From contig NZ_PISE01000011.1 of the NCBI RefSeq assembly GCF_002835805.1, forward strand, positions 62,001 to 126,000: DNA of 64,000 bases. The letters are read 5' to 3'. Shown here one piece after another: positions 1 to 8,264 of this stretch. The stretch comes from Niallia nealsonii (lineage in GTDB: Bacteria > Bacillota > Bacilli > Bacillales > Cytobacillaceae). The notes beneath the pieces are model-generated. The model saw only the letters and a program-made list of their open reading frames with translations. It ran no database searches and had not been told where the DNA came from. Position 1 is the first letter of the stretch; each line of letters opens with the position of its first letter. Position numbers and translations under genes: made by a program.

Positions 1-505
1 AAAGCTTATTTAGCTGTTTCATCACAAGTGCTCTTTTATCAAACTCCGTCCCCTTTAGATGATAGCCCTGTTGTCTTGTGTAGCGAATTTCTACAAGGAA
101 CGGGCTGTTTTTCTGATTTGCTTTTTTTACATCTGTAATCACTGTATTTTTGCTAACTTGTAAAAATTGTGTGAGATGGGCAGAAGAAATTAATTCTTCC
201 CGAATAAATAAATACAAATAAATCATCATAAAACGTTCTTCTTCTGTTAAATTCATCATCCTCTCTGGCTGTACATGTTGACTTTCTTTAAAAAAAGCCA
301 AAACAGCATCTGGAACTAGAATGACATTCCCTTTGCAAACGATTGGAGGAAGTTCTTTTTCTTTTAACCAGTAATTCACTTTTTCTAAATCATAAACAAT
401 TTGCCGCCTCGTTAACTGCATATACTCCCTAATCTGATTCAGTGAAGCACATTGGGACTTCAGCAAATAACTCATCAAAAAAGCAGGTCGTTTTTCCATT
501 ATCAT
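1..505 (-). CDS. BglG/MtlR-type PRD transcriptional regulator, 5' part
   Basis: The gene is cut by the window edge, so only about 168 N-terminal residues are visible. Two consecutive helix-turn-helix-like segments can be read: an N-terminal one with QIREYMQLTRRQIVYDLEKV, and a second around residues 100-135 with HLTQFLQVSKNTVITDVKKA. This is the organisation of BglG/LicR/MtlR regulators, in which DNA- or RNA-binding domains precede PTS regulation domains and the protein responds to phosphorylation by PTS components. The start is ATG at 505, preceded by an AGGAGG-type site at 520-515; an in-frame ATG at 499 is an alternative. The PRD and EII-like parts would lie outside the window, so whether this is an antiterminator or a DNA-binding activator, and for which sugar, cannot be decided. 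Confidence 0.7.
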   Translation of the reverse strand, partial: MIMEKRPAFLMSYLLKSQCASLNQIREYMQLTRRQIVYDLEKVNYWLKEKELPPIVCKGNVILVPDAVLAFFKESQHVQPERMMNLTEEERFMMIYLYLFIREELISSAHLTQFLQVSKNTVITDVKKANQKNSPFLVEIRYTRQQGYHLKGTEFDKRALVMKQLNKL

Positions 506-854
506 TGCTTATTTCCTCCTGTGTTTAGAATAATATAAAACGCTTACATTTTGTTGGTTTATTGAATCCAATTCTTGTAACAAATGCTTTTACAATTTTG
601 TGCTCAAAAATCAATAAAGATTTTACATTATATGATGAGGGAGAAAATAAAATAGATAAATGCGCTAATTTGTCCATTCCATTTATATGTTTTTGCTGCA
701 CTCAATACCTTTTTCCACCTGTTTATTTGCCCTTGCCCCTTTTTTTTCCGCTGTCACTTTCTTTTTTTCACTCTCTCCTTCTATATCCCTATAAAATGCT
801 GTCATAGCCCTATTTTTATTTGAACATGCTATACTAGCTATGGAGGTGTTTTTT
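506..854. other. Intergenic region upstream of the PfpI-family gene
   Basis: No convincing gene is seen. The stretch is AT-rich, with a pyrimidine-rich run at about 706-792. A TATACT hexamer at 830-835 could be the -10 element for the following gene, but no good -35 is present. The short open frames here lack ribosome sites and recognisable content. Confidence 0.5.
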
Positions 855-1379
855 ATGCGTTTACAAAACAAAAAAGTTATTGCACTTATTAGTCCTGATT
901 TTGAAGACTTGGAACTTTGGTATCCTGTTTTGCGTCTACAAGAAGAAGGAGCAACCGTCCATTTAGTTGGCGAGAAAGCGAATGAAACATATATTGGAAA
1001 ATACGGGGTACCAGCCATTTCCGATTATGCTTTTTCCGACATACAAGCATCTGAATATGATGCTATTCTAGTTCCTGGGGGATGGGCACCGGATAAATTG
1101 CGCCGCTACCCTGAAGTTTTAGATATAGTGCGTTATATGCATGAACAGAAAAAGCCAATTGGACAAATTTGTCATGCTGGCTGGGTACTAATTTCAGCAA
1201 AAATCTTAAATGGTGTCAATGTAACAAGTACACCTGGCATTAGAGACGACATGGAAAATGCTGGGGCTATTTGGCATGATGAACCGGTGGTGGTTGATGG
1301 ACATATTGTTTCAAGCCGCCGTCCGCCTGACCTTCCACCATATGCCAAAGCCTTTGCCGATGCTTTAGCCGAACAGTAA
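855..1379 (+). CDS. DJ-1/PfpI family protein (type 1 glutamine amidotransferase-like)
   Basis: A 174-residue protein of the usual length for single-domain PfpI/YfkM-like stress proteins. It has the family nucleophile elbow GQICHAGW (Cys near residue 103, followed by His) and the early Asp/Glu-rich segment SPDFEDLELWYP typical of PfpI members. Relatives act as general stress proteins with chaperone, deglycase or weak protease activity; the substrate here is unknown. The start is placed at ATG 855 because GGAGGT at 842-847 sits at correct spacing; the in-frame ATG at 840 overlaps that ribosome site. The gene is monocistronic and is followed by two hairpins. Confidence 0.85.
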   Translation: MRLQNKKVIALISPDFEDLELWYPVLRLQEEGATVHLVGEKANETYIGKYGVPAISDYAFSDIQASEYDAILVPGGWAPDKLRRYPEVLDIVRYMHEQKKPIGQICHAGWVLISAKILNGVNVTSTPGIRDDMENAGAIWHDEPVVVDGHIVSSRRPPDLPPYAKAFADALAEQ

Positions 1380-1433
1380 AATATGCAGGGAACTAAATAT
1401 CTTTCTTATATTTAATTCTACAATGTATAAAAA

Positions 1434-1512
1434 TAGCATTAATAAGAGATTTCATTCTTATTAATGCTACTAACTAATGAACCGCATAGATAAAGTCACT
1501 ATGCGGTTCATT
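1434..1512. terminator. Two tandem perfect hairpins between convergent genes
   Basis: A 13-bp perfect stem (1434-1446 with 1457-1469) is followed at once by a 14-bp perfect stem (1476-1489 with 1499-1512). They lie between the convergent PfpI and metallo-hydrolase genes. Neither has a long T run, so they are probable bidirectional terminators or 3'-end stabilisers rather than textbook intrinsic terminators. Confidence 0.55.
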
Positions 1513-1582
1513 TCCATCCATATAGATTTTATTCAATAAAGACGCTGAAGGTCTTTTCTCTTAAAATTCAAGCTTATCTACT

Positions 1583-2440
1583 TTAACAATCATGATAACC
1601 ATTGATAAAATATTCTATCACCTCTAACTCATCTTCCACTAATTCTCTTTTCACTTGTTTTTTATAGGCATTTCTTATTTTTATCCCGTCTCCAAAAAAA
1701 GACTCTGTATAATTAGCGATTGAGCGAAGAAGAGTAGCTTCCGCTTGAAACTCTTCCTTCGAAATAGGACGCCAATGTGAAAGAATATATGTATTTGCTT
1801 CAAATGTTTCTAGCAAATCTAACAATCGCAGGACTTCCTTGCTTGTATGGCTTCTTTTAGCAGAATATATATCTGCATAAATACTATCTCCTAGAAATAA
1901 GATTTTTTCTTCTTTTATAAATATCACGACAGAGTCAAAAGCATGATCTCCACCTACATGCTGTAAAACACAGATTTCTCCACCAAGATCTATCTCTATT
2001 TTATTTTCAAAAGTTAATTGAGGTAAGACAATTTTAATATTACGGTGTAAATGGTACTCCTTTTTTATGGCGTTAGCACAAAAATCTATTTCTGTACCCT
2101 CCTTCACTCTTTTATCTAATTCCTCATCAGACCATTTAAGCGGAAGTAACTTTTGCATTTCTTCTTTCGTTTGTTTAGAAGAAATAGAAACTAATTCCTT
2201 TAGCGCAGAAAGACCAAAGATATGATCCCAATGCCAATGGGTTACAACGACTATATCTGGTTTTGCCACATGTCTTGTTGAAAGTTCTTCTAAAAAAGAA
2301 TGTGCATGTTCTTCTGAATTGCCTGCATCAATCATTAATGTCTTATGTTCTCCTACAACCATTCCTAAAATAGGTCGGTCTGTTTCTGATTCTGGAGTCA
2401 TATACCAGAATCTCTCCCCAATTTTTTCTATTGTTTGCAT
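1583..2440 (-). CDS. MBL-fold metallo-hydrolase
   Basis: A 285-residue protein of the metallo-beta-lactamase superfamily. The metal-binding motif THWHWDH supplies His68, His70, Asp72 and His73; further ligands are expected in HVGGDHAFDSV (about residue 165) and in LGDSIY (about 185). The long C-terminal tail ends ELEVIEYFINGYHDC. Members are cytosolic hydrolases acting on esters, thioesters or lactones. The substrate cannot be predicted, because the gene has no functional neighbours and is convergent with the PfpI gene. The ATG start has an AGGGGATGG-like site just upstream. Confidence 0.8.
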   Translation of the reverse strand: MQTIEKIGERFWYMTPESETDRPILGMVVGEHKTLMIDAGNSEEHAHSFLEELSTRHVAKPDIVVVTHWHWDHIFGLSALKELVSISSKQTKEEMQKLLPLKWSDEELDKRVKEGTEIDFCANAIKKEYHLHRNIKIVLPQLTFENKIEIDLGGEICVLQHVGGDHAFDSVVIFIKEEKILFLGDSIYADIYSAKRSHTSKEVLRLLDLLETFEANTYILSHWRPISKEEFQAEATLLRSIANYTESFFGDGIKIRNAYKKQVKRELVEDELEVIEYFINGYHDC

Positions 2441-2869
2441 TTTCCATCCCCTTTTCCTATGTAAAAAATATGATTTCCTATTAGATGAAGTACTTCTTTT
2501 TGAAATAAAAGGATAACGTTTATGAATTTGAATTAATTATTACTTTAACATCTTTGAAACATTTCGTATAAACAAAATGCAATATAGGATTAAATAATCC
2601 CGCCCTCCCTTATAGCATCCAAAATGAAAATCTTTGTTTTTTTCTGTTTACTATAGGGGATACTATCATATAGAACATTCTTCTGTAGTTTATATAACAA
2701 GGAATCAATATATTCTTATGATTTATTACTATTTTTGCTAGTAAACTCCTTTGAAAATATTTCCTATAAGAAATCACTAATAAAATTTTATCACAACAAA
2801 TATTTCCTAAATTCCCTTAAGCATGTTAAAGTTAGTTAGTAAAACTTTAAAAAATAAGTAGGTGACAAA
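2441..2869. other. AT-rich intergenic region
   Basis: About 430 bases between divergent genes. It must contain both promoters, but no convincing -35/-10 pair or operator palindrome stands out in the AT-rich sequence. No gene is seen. Confidence 0.5.
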
Positions 2870-3259
2870 ATGATTGAGGTAAGAAACTCTTCCATTAGTG
2901 ATGGAGAATTTAATAGAGGAGTATTTGCTACACAAGATATTAAAAAAGGTACACTTTTTCATGAAGCACCTGTTGTTCCGTATCCAAACGAACAGCATCA
3001 ATATATTGAAAAAACGGTACTTGATGACTACGTTTATGAGTATGGAATTAATCATTCGGCCATTGTTCTAGGATATGGCATGCTTTTTAACCATTCTTAT
3101 GAACCGAATGCCACATATGATATTAGTTTTGAAAAGCACACCTTTGATTATTATGCTTATAAAGATATAAAGGCAGGGGAAGAAATTTTTATCAACTATA
3201 ACGGCGATGTAGAGGATACAGATCCATTATGGTTTCAAAAAGATTACAAAGAAACATAA
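2870..3259 (+). CDS. Small SET-domain protein
   Basis: A 129-residue protein made almost entirely of a minimal SET fold. It has the N-terminal strand GVFATQDIKKGTLFHEAP, the SAM-pocket motif FNHSYEPNATY (NHS core at about residue 80) and the C-terminal DIKAGEEIFINYNGD segment. SET proteins transfer methyl groups to lysine; bacterial short versions are widespread but their substrates are largely undefined. The knot-forming NHS and EIFINY motifs are both present, so the fold should be complete. TAGGTG precedes the ATG at correct spacing. The gene stands alone and is followed by a hairpin at 3264-3294. Confidence 0.75.
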   Translation: MIEVRNSSISDGEFNRGVFATQDIKKGTLFHEAPVVPYPNEQHQYIEKTVLDDYVYEYGINHSAIVLGYGMLFNHSYEPNATYDISFEKHTFDYYAYKDIKAGEEIFINYNGDVEDTDPLWFQKDYKET

Positions 3260-3263
3260 AAAG

Positions 3264-3294
3264 ATAGGTGCATTCCAACCAGGAGTGTGCCTAT
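3264..3294 (+). terminator. Putative terminator of the SET-domain gene
   Basis: An imperfect stem pairs ATAGGTGCATTCC with GGAGTGTGCCTAT five bases after the stop region, followed by a pyrimidine stretch. It could also serve the opposing pseudogene. Confidence 0.5.
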
Positions 3295-3308
3295 TCCTCT
3301 TATACATT

Positions 3309-3902
3309 TTATAGCTTTTTCTTCTTCAACTTACCAATCCCTAATTCTTTCGCTTCTTTACTCAACGCTTTCATCAAAATATCTTCAGCTTGTTGCTAGA
3401 ATTTTGTGAGCCGTTTGTCGTCATCATTCCAACCACAAAAGTTCCTGAATCTGCTGATGTGACAAAAAATATGCCAATCAAAATAAGCACTAAAATAGAT
3501 AATAGTTGACTTAACGGATAATTTTCTAAAGGTAAAATAAGCTAAACATAATGCGACAACTCCATAAATGGCCTATGCATGAATACCCAATGAAAGAAAG
3601 TAAATCTCATCGCATCTTTCATTCCTTGATCAGTTAGTTCCCTCCATGCCGGTTGGCGAACTGATCATATAATGGCTAATCGGTTCCTCTGTTCCGTAAA
3701 AGACAAGACCAATCCCCATTCCTGCACTAAAAAACATAGCAAGCCATGTTAATCGCGAAAACTCTGGTTTATCTTCTGGCTTTCCTAATTTAATTTGTCC
3801 AAGTGGGCTGAATAATAAAAATAAACAGACAAGCACAAAAAAAGTGACAATGATTAAATAATACCAGCCAAACACATCGGTTATATACCTCTTCCCCTTC
3901 AT
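3309..3902 (-). pseudogene. BCCT family (betaine/choline/carnitine) transporter, degenerate
   Basis: The first 90 residues are an intact BCCT N-terminus with a first membrane helix and the family segment SRLTWLAMFFSAGMGIGL. Reading on in other frames gives FFHW and AYFTFRK-like pieces of the next helices, then, after a large deletion, FVTSADSGTFVVGM from the substrate-path region near helix 10, and a lysine-rich C-terminus GIGKLKKKKL. A functional BCCT protein has about 500 residues; fewer than 200 codons remain, with at least two frameshifts. It was presumably a compatible-solute importer. The start ATG at 3902 lies just beyond the truA terminator. Confidence 0.8.
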
Positions 3903-3917
3903 TTATTATGAATAGGC

Positions 3918-3954
3918 ATAAAAAAGCTGCATTGTTTTGAAAACAACACAGCTT
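3918..3954 (-). terminator. Intrinsic terminator of truA
   Basis: The stem pairs AAGCTGTGTTGTTTT with its near complement on the minus strand and is followed by a run of Ts, just after the truA stop codon. Confidence 0.8.
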
Positions 3955-3961
3955 CTCTCTA

Positions 3962-4699
3962 TTAGAATTTCACTTTTTCCAAATACAGTCCACCCGCTTC
4001 TGCCATTGGACCTGTTTGATCTCGTTTTTTGGATTCAATAATTCCTGAAATATGGTCTGGTTTTATTCTGCCTGAACCAACTTCTATTAATGTCCCAACT
4101 ATTTTTCTTACCATATTATAAAGGAACCCGTCGCCAATTACTCTTATTTGCAGAAAACCAGCTTCTTCTTCCAAATGAATAGCATAAATTTCACGCACCA
4201 TGGATTTCTTTTTTGATTTCGCATTAGAATAAGCAGTAAAATCATGTTTGCCGATAAAGTGGCTGCTTGCTTGTTTCATGGCAGCAACGTTTAGCTTTTG
4301 CTCTACATGCATGCTATACTTGCGCATAAATGGATGTGTATACTCTTTATTCCAGATTTTATACAAATAGGTTTTATCCTTTGCATTGTATCTCGCATGA
4401 AAGCGATCCACTTCAATGGAACAAGCAATCACACTGATATCATGTGGAAGATATTTATTTAAATAATTTTTCACTTCTTTCGCGGAATATTGCTCGCTTA
4501 TTCGGAAGTTTGCAATTTGACTCATCGCATGAACTCCTGCATCTGTTCTGCTGCAGCCAATGATTTCTACTGTACTTCCTGTCATTTCAGAAAGTACATT
4601 TTCTATTTTCCCTTGTATGGAGCTGTCGCCATTTCCTTGACGCTGCCAGCCTTTATAGCGGCCACCATCATACTGTATAACAATTTTGTAATTATTCAT
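3962..4699 (-). CDS. truA: tRNA pseudouridine(38-40) synthase TruA
   Basis: This 245-residue protein converts uridines 38-40 of the tRNA anticodon arm to pseudouridine. The catalytic Asp lies in GCSRTDAGVHA (Asp53), and the C-terminal half has the family pattern RVIGDGFLYNMVRKIVGTL. The length matches the bacterial family. The start at ATG 4699 is preceded by AAGGAG; a longer reading from 4726 would include that site and is less likely. The gene stands alone here rather than in the ribosomal-protein cluster where Bacillus truA usually sits, so it may be a second paralogue. Confidence 0.92.
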   Translation of the reverse strand: MNNYKIVIQYDGGRYKGWQRQGNGDSSIQGKIENVLSEMTGSTVEIIGCSRTDAGVHAMSQIANFRISEQYSAKEVKNYLNKYLPHDISVIACSIEVDRFHARYNAKDKTYLYKIWNKEYTHPFMRKYSMHVEQKLNVAAMKQASSHFIGKHDFTAYSNAKSKKKSMVREIYAIHLEEEAGFLQIRVIGDGFLYNMVRKIVGTLIEVGSGRIKPDHISGIIESKKRDQTGPMAEAGGLYLEKVKF

Positions 4700-4742
4700 T
4701 TTTTCTCCTTTATGTGAAACTTTCACTTTTTGTTCTACTATA

Positions 4743-4779
4743 TAAAAAAATGTTCCAAGTGATTATAAAACTTGGAACA
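4743..4779 (-). terminator. Terminator of the unknown gene at 4979-5362
   Basis: A perfect 10-bp stem (TGTTCCAAGT at 4751-4760 with ACTTGGAACA at 4770-4779) is followed on the minus strand by seven Ts. Confidence 0.75.
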
Positions 4780-4978
4780 ATTCATTATACCATTTTTATT
4801 GCAAAAAGGATAAGAATACAAAAATTACTTCTTCCTGTTAGAAATTCCTCTAAAGACTGCAGAGCAACTTTAATCAGAGATTTTTATACCCCTTTAAGAA
4901 AACAACCAATTTATACCATTTGATGTTTCCGATTCTACGTTTCATTCACACTATAATAGAACGCTTACAAATCTATTA

Positions 4979-5362
4979 TTAACTTTTCTCTGGCTGAATT
5001 TCTGTATGCAATGCAGAAAAAAACTTCATAATATTTTTATAGCTTAAACCAAAATCACCCAAACTTCCTTCTTTTGAGCAATAGACATCAATAGCGGACT
5101 TTATAGCATTTATTTTATAAACAGTCACAATCATAACACTCGATGCAACACCTTGCTTTTCTAAAACTATTTCCCCACGTTCCGCGTCTACTTTTTTAAT
5201 CTTCCAGTTTGGCAGCTTTTGATTCACCGCTTGTTTTATATATTCAATCATTTTTTCACGGTTTTTTCGATAGTAGCGTGTTTTTAGTTCAGGATACTTC
5301 GCTTCCTCACTCGTTTCTTCATAACTTCTCCACAGCCCCACCAATATTCGAGTAACGGACAT
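4979..5362 (-). CDS. Conserved unknown cytosolic protein
   Basis: A 127-residue soluble protein without signal peptide or membrane helix. It has an N-terminal helical part rich in charged residues (PELKTRYYRKNREKMIEYIK), a beta-rich middle with AERGEIVLEK and VMIVTVYKI, and a C-terminal helix with DFGLSYKNIMKFFSAL. The arrangement recalls short Bacillus proteins annotated only as cytosolic proteins of unknown function (DUF1499-like); that assignment is from memory and tentative. An AAGGGGG site precedes the ATG, and a good terminator follows, so it is very likely a real gene transcribed alone. Confidence 0.65.
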   Translation of the reverse strand: MSVTRILVGLWRSYEETSEEAKYPELKTRYYRKNREKMIEYIKQAVNQKLPNWKIKKVDAERGEIVLEKQGVASSVMIVTVYKINAIKSAIDVYCSKEGSLGDFGLSYKNIMKFFSALHTEIQPEKS

Positions 5363-5657
5363 TCTTTTTCCCCCTTAATGCTAACCCTTCCCACTTTTTC
5401 TATACAGCTAAAAATGTAAGGGCTTTACTAAAATAGATACATTCATTATACCCTATAATTTGCTGTGCTGGAAACATGGATAGGGAAGAAATTAATCCTT
5501 TTCCTTGTGCTTATTTTAATAAAAATAGCTATTATAACCGAATGGTTTATTGAATAACTCCTGATATTCTGAATTAATAGCATCCACTTCTGCTGTATAA
5601 ATTAATTATTAGAATATTGTTCTGTTGTATATTTTCAATAAATTTATCTTTCTATTA
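5363..5657. other. AT-rich intergenic region
   Basis: No gene, repeat or clear regulatory element is seen between the unknown gene and the terminator at 5658. The region must hold the promoter of the minus-strand unknown gene. Confidence 0.4.
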
Positions 5658-5702
5658 AAAAGACTCCATAAGCTAATATTTCCAGCTATTGGAGTCTTTT
5701 TA
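5658..5702. terminator. Bidirectional terminator after the sucrose operon
   Basis: The stem AAAAAGACTCCA pairs with TGGAGTCTTTTT, with an inner AAGCT/AGCT pairing. It has A and T runs on both sides and lies just after the fructokinase stop. Confidence 0.85.
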
Positions 5703-5728
5703 AGTTGTTCTTATTCCAAAACTAGCTT

Positions 5729-6718
5729 TTACAATAGTATGCCTCTTTGCACCGCAATAAAATTCAACACATGCCTTTTGGCAGGCGCTGCATGAATCGC
5801 TCCTTTTACAGATGCAGTAAGTGCTCCGCTTGCATTGGCAAAAGTTAAAATTCGTTCATGGTTTTTTCTGATCTTTTCACATAAATCATCCACAGATGGC
5901 TCAAACGCAATCAATTCAGACAAAAAGCCCCCGATAAATGCATCTCCTGCACCTGTTGTATCAGCAACAGTTACTTTAAAGCCGTTATTTCGGTAAGTAT
6001 CCCCGCTCTTCAAATAGAGTTCCGCACCCTCGCTACCCTTTGTATAGACAACCACTTGAACATTTCCAACAAATAATGCCTCAATTGCTTCTTTTTCATT
6101 GTCTATTCCTGTAATAAATGCTAGTTCTTCATCAGAAATTTTCACAATATCAGCACTTGGCAAAAATTCATTAATCGTTGAACGGCAACTTTTCTCGTCT
6201 TTCCATAAAGGCAGGCGCACATTCGGGTCAAAACTTACAATGCCTCCGATATTCCGAAAATCTTTAATCGCTTTTTGATGGGCACGCTTCATTGGACTTT
6301 CAATCAAATCAACAGAGCAAAAGTGGAGAATATCCCCCCCATCAAACCACTCTACTTCTATCTCATCTGGTGAAAGCAATAAATCAGCTGCATTTTTTCG
6401 ATAGAAATTAAAGCTTCGTTCTCCATTTGCATCATTCGATACAAATGCAAGCCCAGTTTCCCCTTCATCGCTTCTTAAACAATAAGAAGTATCTACCCCA
6501 TTTTCTTGCAATACTTCAAAAATATGATCACCAAAATGATCGTTTGCAATCTTGGTGATCATCGCAGAGTCTCCTCCATATTTTGCTACAGCAATAGCAA
6601 CATTCATCGGAGCTCCACCTGCTACACGCTCAAAATTAGTCACTTCTTTTAATGATAAATTCTTTTCAGCGGGGATAAAGTCAATAAGTGTTTCTCCAAT
6701 ACAGAATACTTTTTTCAT
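5729..6718 (-). CDS. scrK: Fructokinase, PfkB (ribokinase) family
   Basis: A 329-residue kinase that phosphorylates fructose released from sucrose, giving fructose 6-phosphate for glycolysis. The two PfkB signatures are present: the N-terminal GG segment ERVAGGAPMNVA (about 31-42) and the C-terminal DTTGAGDAFIGGF (about 253-265) with the catalytic Asp. The start is ATG 6718, with AGAGGTG upstream at good spacing; a TTG two codons earlier is less suitable. It is the last gene of the operon permease-sucrase-fructokinase. Fructokinase is assigned over other PfkB sugars from the operon context. Confidence 0.88.
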   Translation of the reverse strand: MKKVFCIGETLIDFIPAEKNLSLKEVTNFERVAGGAPMNVAIAVAKYGGDSAMITKIANDHFGDHIFEVLQENGVDTSYCLRSDEGETGLAFVSNDANGERSFNFYRKNAADLLLSPDEIEVEWFDGGDILHFCSVDLIESPMKRAHQKAIKDFRNIGGIVSFDPNVRLPLWKDEKSCRSTINEFLPSADIVKISDEELAFITGIDNEKEAIEALFVGNVQVVVYTKGSEGAELYLKSGDTYRNNGFKVTVADTTGAGDAFIGGFLSELIAFEPSVDDLCEKIRKNHERILTFANASGALTASVKGAIHAAPAKRHVLNFIAVQRGILL

Positions 6719-6776
6719 CAGCAATCACCTCTAAAACAAAGAACAAGCAATATCAACTTGTTCTTTGCTGTCATTT

Positions 6777-8252
6777 TTATTTCCAAATATCTTTTAAATT
6801 CCAATACGTGCAATCAGCAACTAATGCTTCTCCACCTTCAGCAAAAATTTCAATCCCTGCTCTTTCTTCTGTTGGATAGATGCGGCTAGTCATCGTTTTT
6901 TGGCCTTCGTTTGCAAATACTTCAATAGAAGAGCGGTCAATAAATACTTGTAAAGAAAGTTTGCTATCAGATTGCAGAGATACTCGTCTCACACTATCTT
7001 CTTTTTTACCAGACTTCGAACAATCTAGTATTAGTTTTTGCTCTTTTATATCATAAGTTAATATAGTTTCTTCCTCCTTTGCCCCTCTTAGTTTCACTCC
7101 TACAGACGATGCAGAGGTTAGATTCAAATCAAATTCTACGTTTATTTCAAGCAGATCTCCTTTTTCTTCTACTAAATGAGTACCTGAAATAGATTTATCT
7201 GCACATACATCATGCTCTAATTCTCGTAATAATGTTAATTCTTCAACCGGATTCATTAATACTTTATTATCGCTAGTAAGCTTTAATTCTCGCGGAAGTG
7301 TCAACGCGCCGCACCATCCATCTTTTTTCGTCGGCATATCTGCTTCCCACATATCCATCCAGCCAATTGCAATTCGGCGACCTTTATCATCTAAAAATGT
7401 TTGCACCGCATAAAAATCGTGGCCATGATCTAGTTCGATAAAAGAACCATGCTGGAATAGATTTGTTTCATACTGATAGTCCCCTACAAAATAACCTGTT
7501 TGGAATAAATTATTATAATTATCTCCATCTGCTTCCATTCCTTGAGGAGACAGCATCAATACATATTTTCCATCCATTTCAAAGAAATCGGGGCATTCCC
7601 ACATAAATCCATGTGAGCCGTCACTTTGGGCAAGAACTCCAATATATTCCCATTTGCGAAGATCGCTAGACTTATAAAGTATGACTCTTCCACTCTGTTC
7701 CTCTATTGATTGATTTCCTAGAATCATATACCAAGTATCTTCATGTTTCCAAACTTTGGGATCGCGGAAATGATGGGTGCTGTCCTCTGGAGGTGCAACA
7801 ATAACTGGGTTTTCTCCAACTTTTTCAAACGTTACACCATCTGTACTAACTGCAATATTTTGATTTTGATAAAACACATCATTTTTTTTATCTGTGTAAT
7901 GATGTCCTGTATAAATCAACGTCAATTCTCCATCATTATCTACCGCACTTCCAGAAAAACACCCATCAGAATCACACACATCTCCAGGAGCTAAGGCAAT
8001 CGGCAAATGCTCCCAATGCACAAGATCTTTACTTTTCACATGACCCCAATGCATCGGCCCCCAGTTTTCATCATACGGATGATGTTGATAAAACACATGA
8101 TACTCACCCTTATACTGCACTAAACCATTTGGATCATTTATCCAGTTTGCAGGCGCCATAATATGATAGCCTAGTCGAAAACGTTCATTCATTGACTCCT
8201 TTGTTTGCTGCAATGCTTCTTCTGCCTGTTGAATTCTATTTTTTGTGATCAT
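6777..8252 (-). CDS. scrB: GH32 sucrase / sucrose-6-phosphate hydrolase
   Basis: A 491-residue glycoside hydrolase of family 32 that splits sucrose, or sucrose 6-phosphate, into glucose and fructose units. The five-blade propeller carries the nucleophile motif WINDPNG (about 37-43), the FRDP stabiliser motif and the acid/base motif ECPDF; a C-terminal beta-sandwich follows, including FIDRSSIEVFANEG. There is no signal peptide, so it acts in the cytosol. Because the neighbouring permease is an MFS symporter, not a PTS enzyme, the true substrate is probably free sucrose. AGGAGG precedes the ATG; the permease gene ends 12 bases upstream. Confidence 0.92.
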   Translation of the reverse strand: MITKNRIQQAEEALQQTKESMNERFRLGYHIMAPANWINDPNGLVQYKGEYHVFYQHHPYDENWGPMHWGHVKSKDLVHWEHLPIALAPGDVCDSDGCFSGSAVDNDGELTLIYTGHHYTDKKNDVFYQNQNIAVSTDGVTFEKVGENPVIVAPPEDSTHHFRDPKVWKHEDTWYMILGNQSIEEQSGRVILYKSSDLRKWEYIGVLAQSDGSHGFMWECPDFFEMDGKYVLMLSPQGMEADGDNYNNLFQTGYFVGDYQYETNLFQHGSFIELDHGHDFYAVQTFLDDKGRRIAIGWMDMWEADMPTKKDGWCGALTLPRELKLTSDNKVLMNPVEELTLLRELEHDVCADKSISGTHLVEEKGDLLEINVEFDLNLTSASSVGVKLRGAKEEETILTYDIKEQKLILDCSKSGKKEDSVRRVSLQSDSKLSLQVFIDRSSIEVFANEGQKTMTSRIYPTEERAGIEIFAEGGEALVADCTYWNLKDIWK

Positions 8253-8264
8253 ATATATTTCCTC

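Noticed and set aside
562-807. 81-codon plus-strand frame upstream of the PfpI-family gene
   Set aside because: Its composition reflects a pyrimidine-rich tract; there is no ribosome site and no similarity to known proteins.
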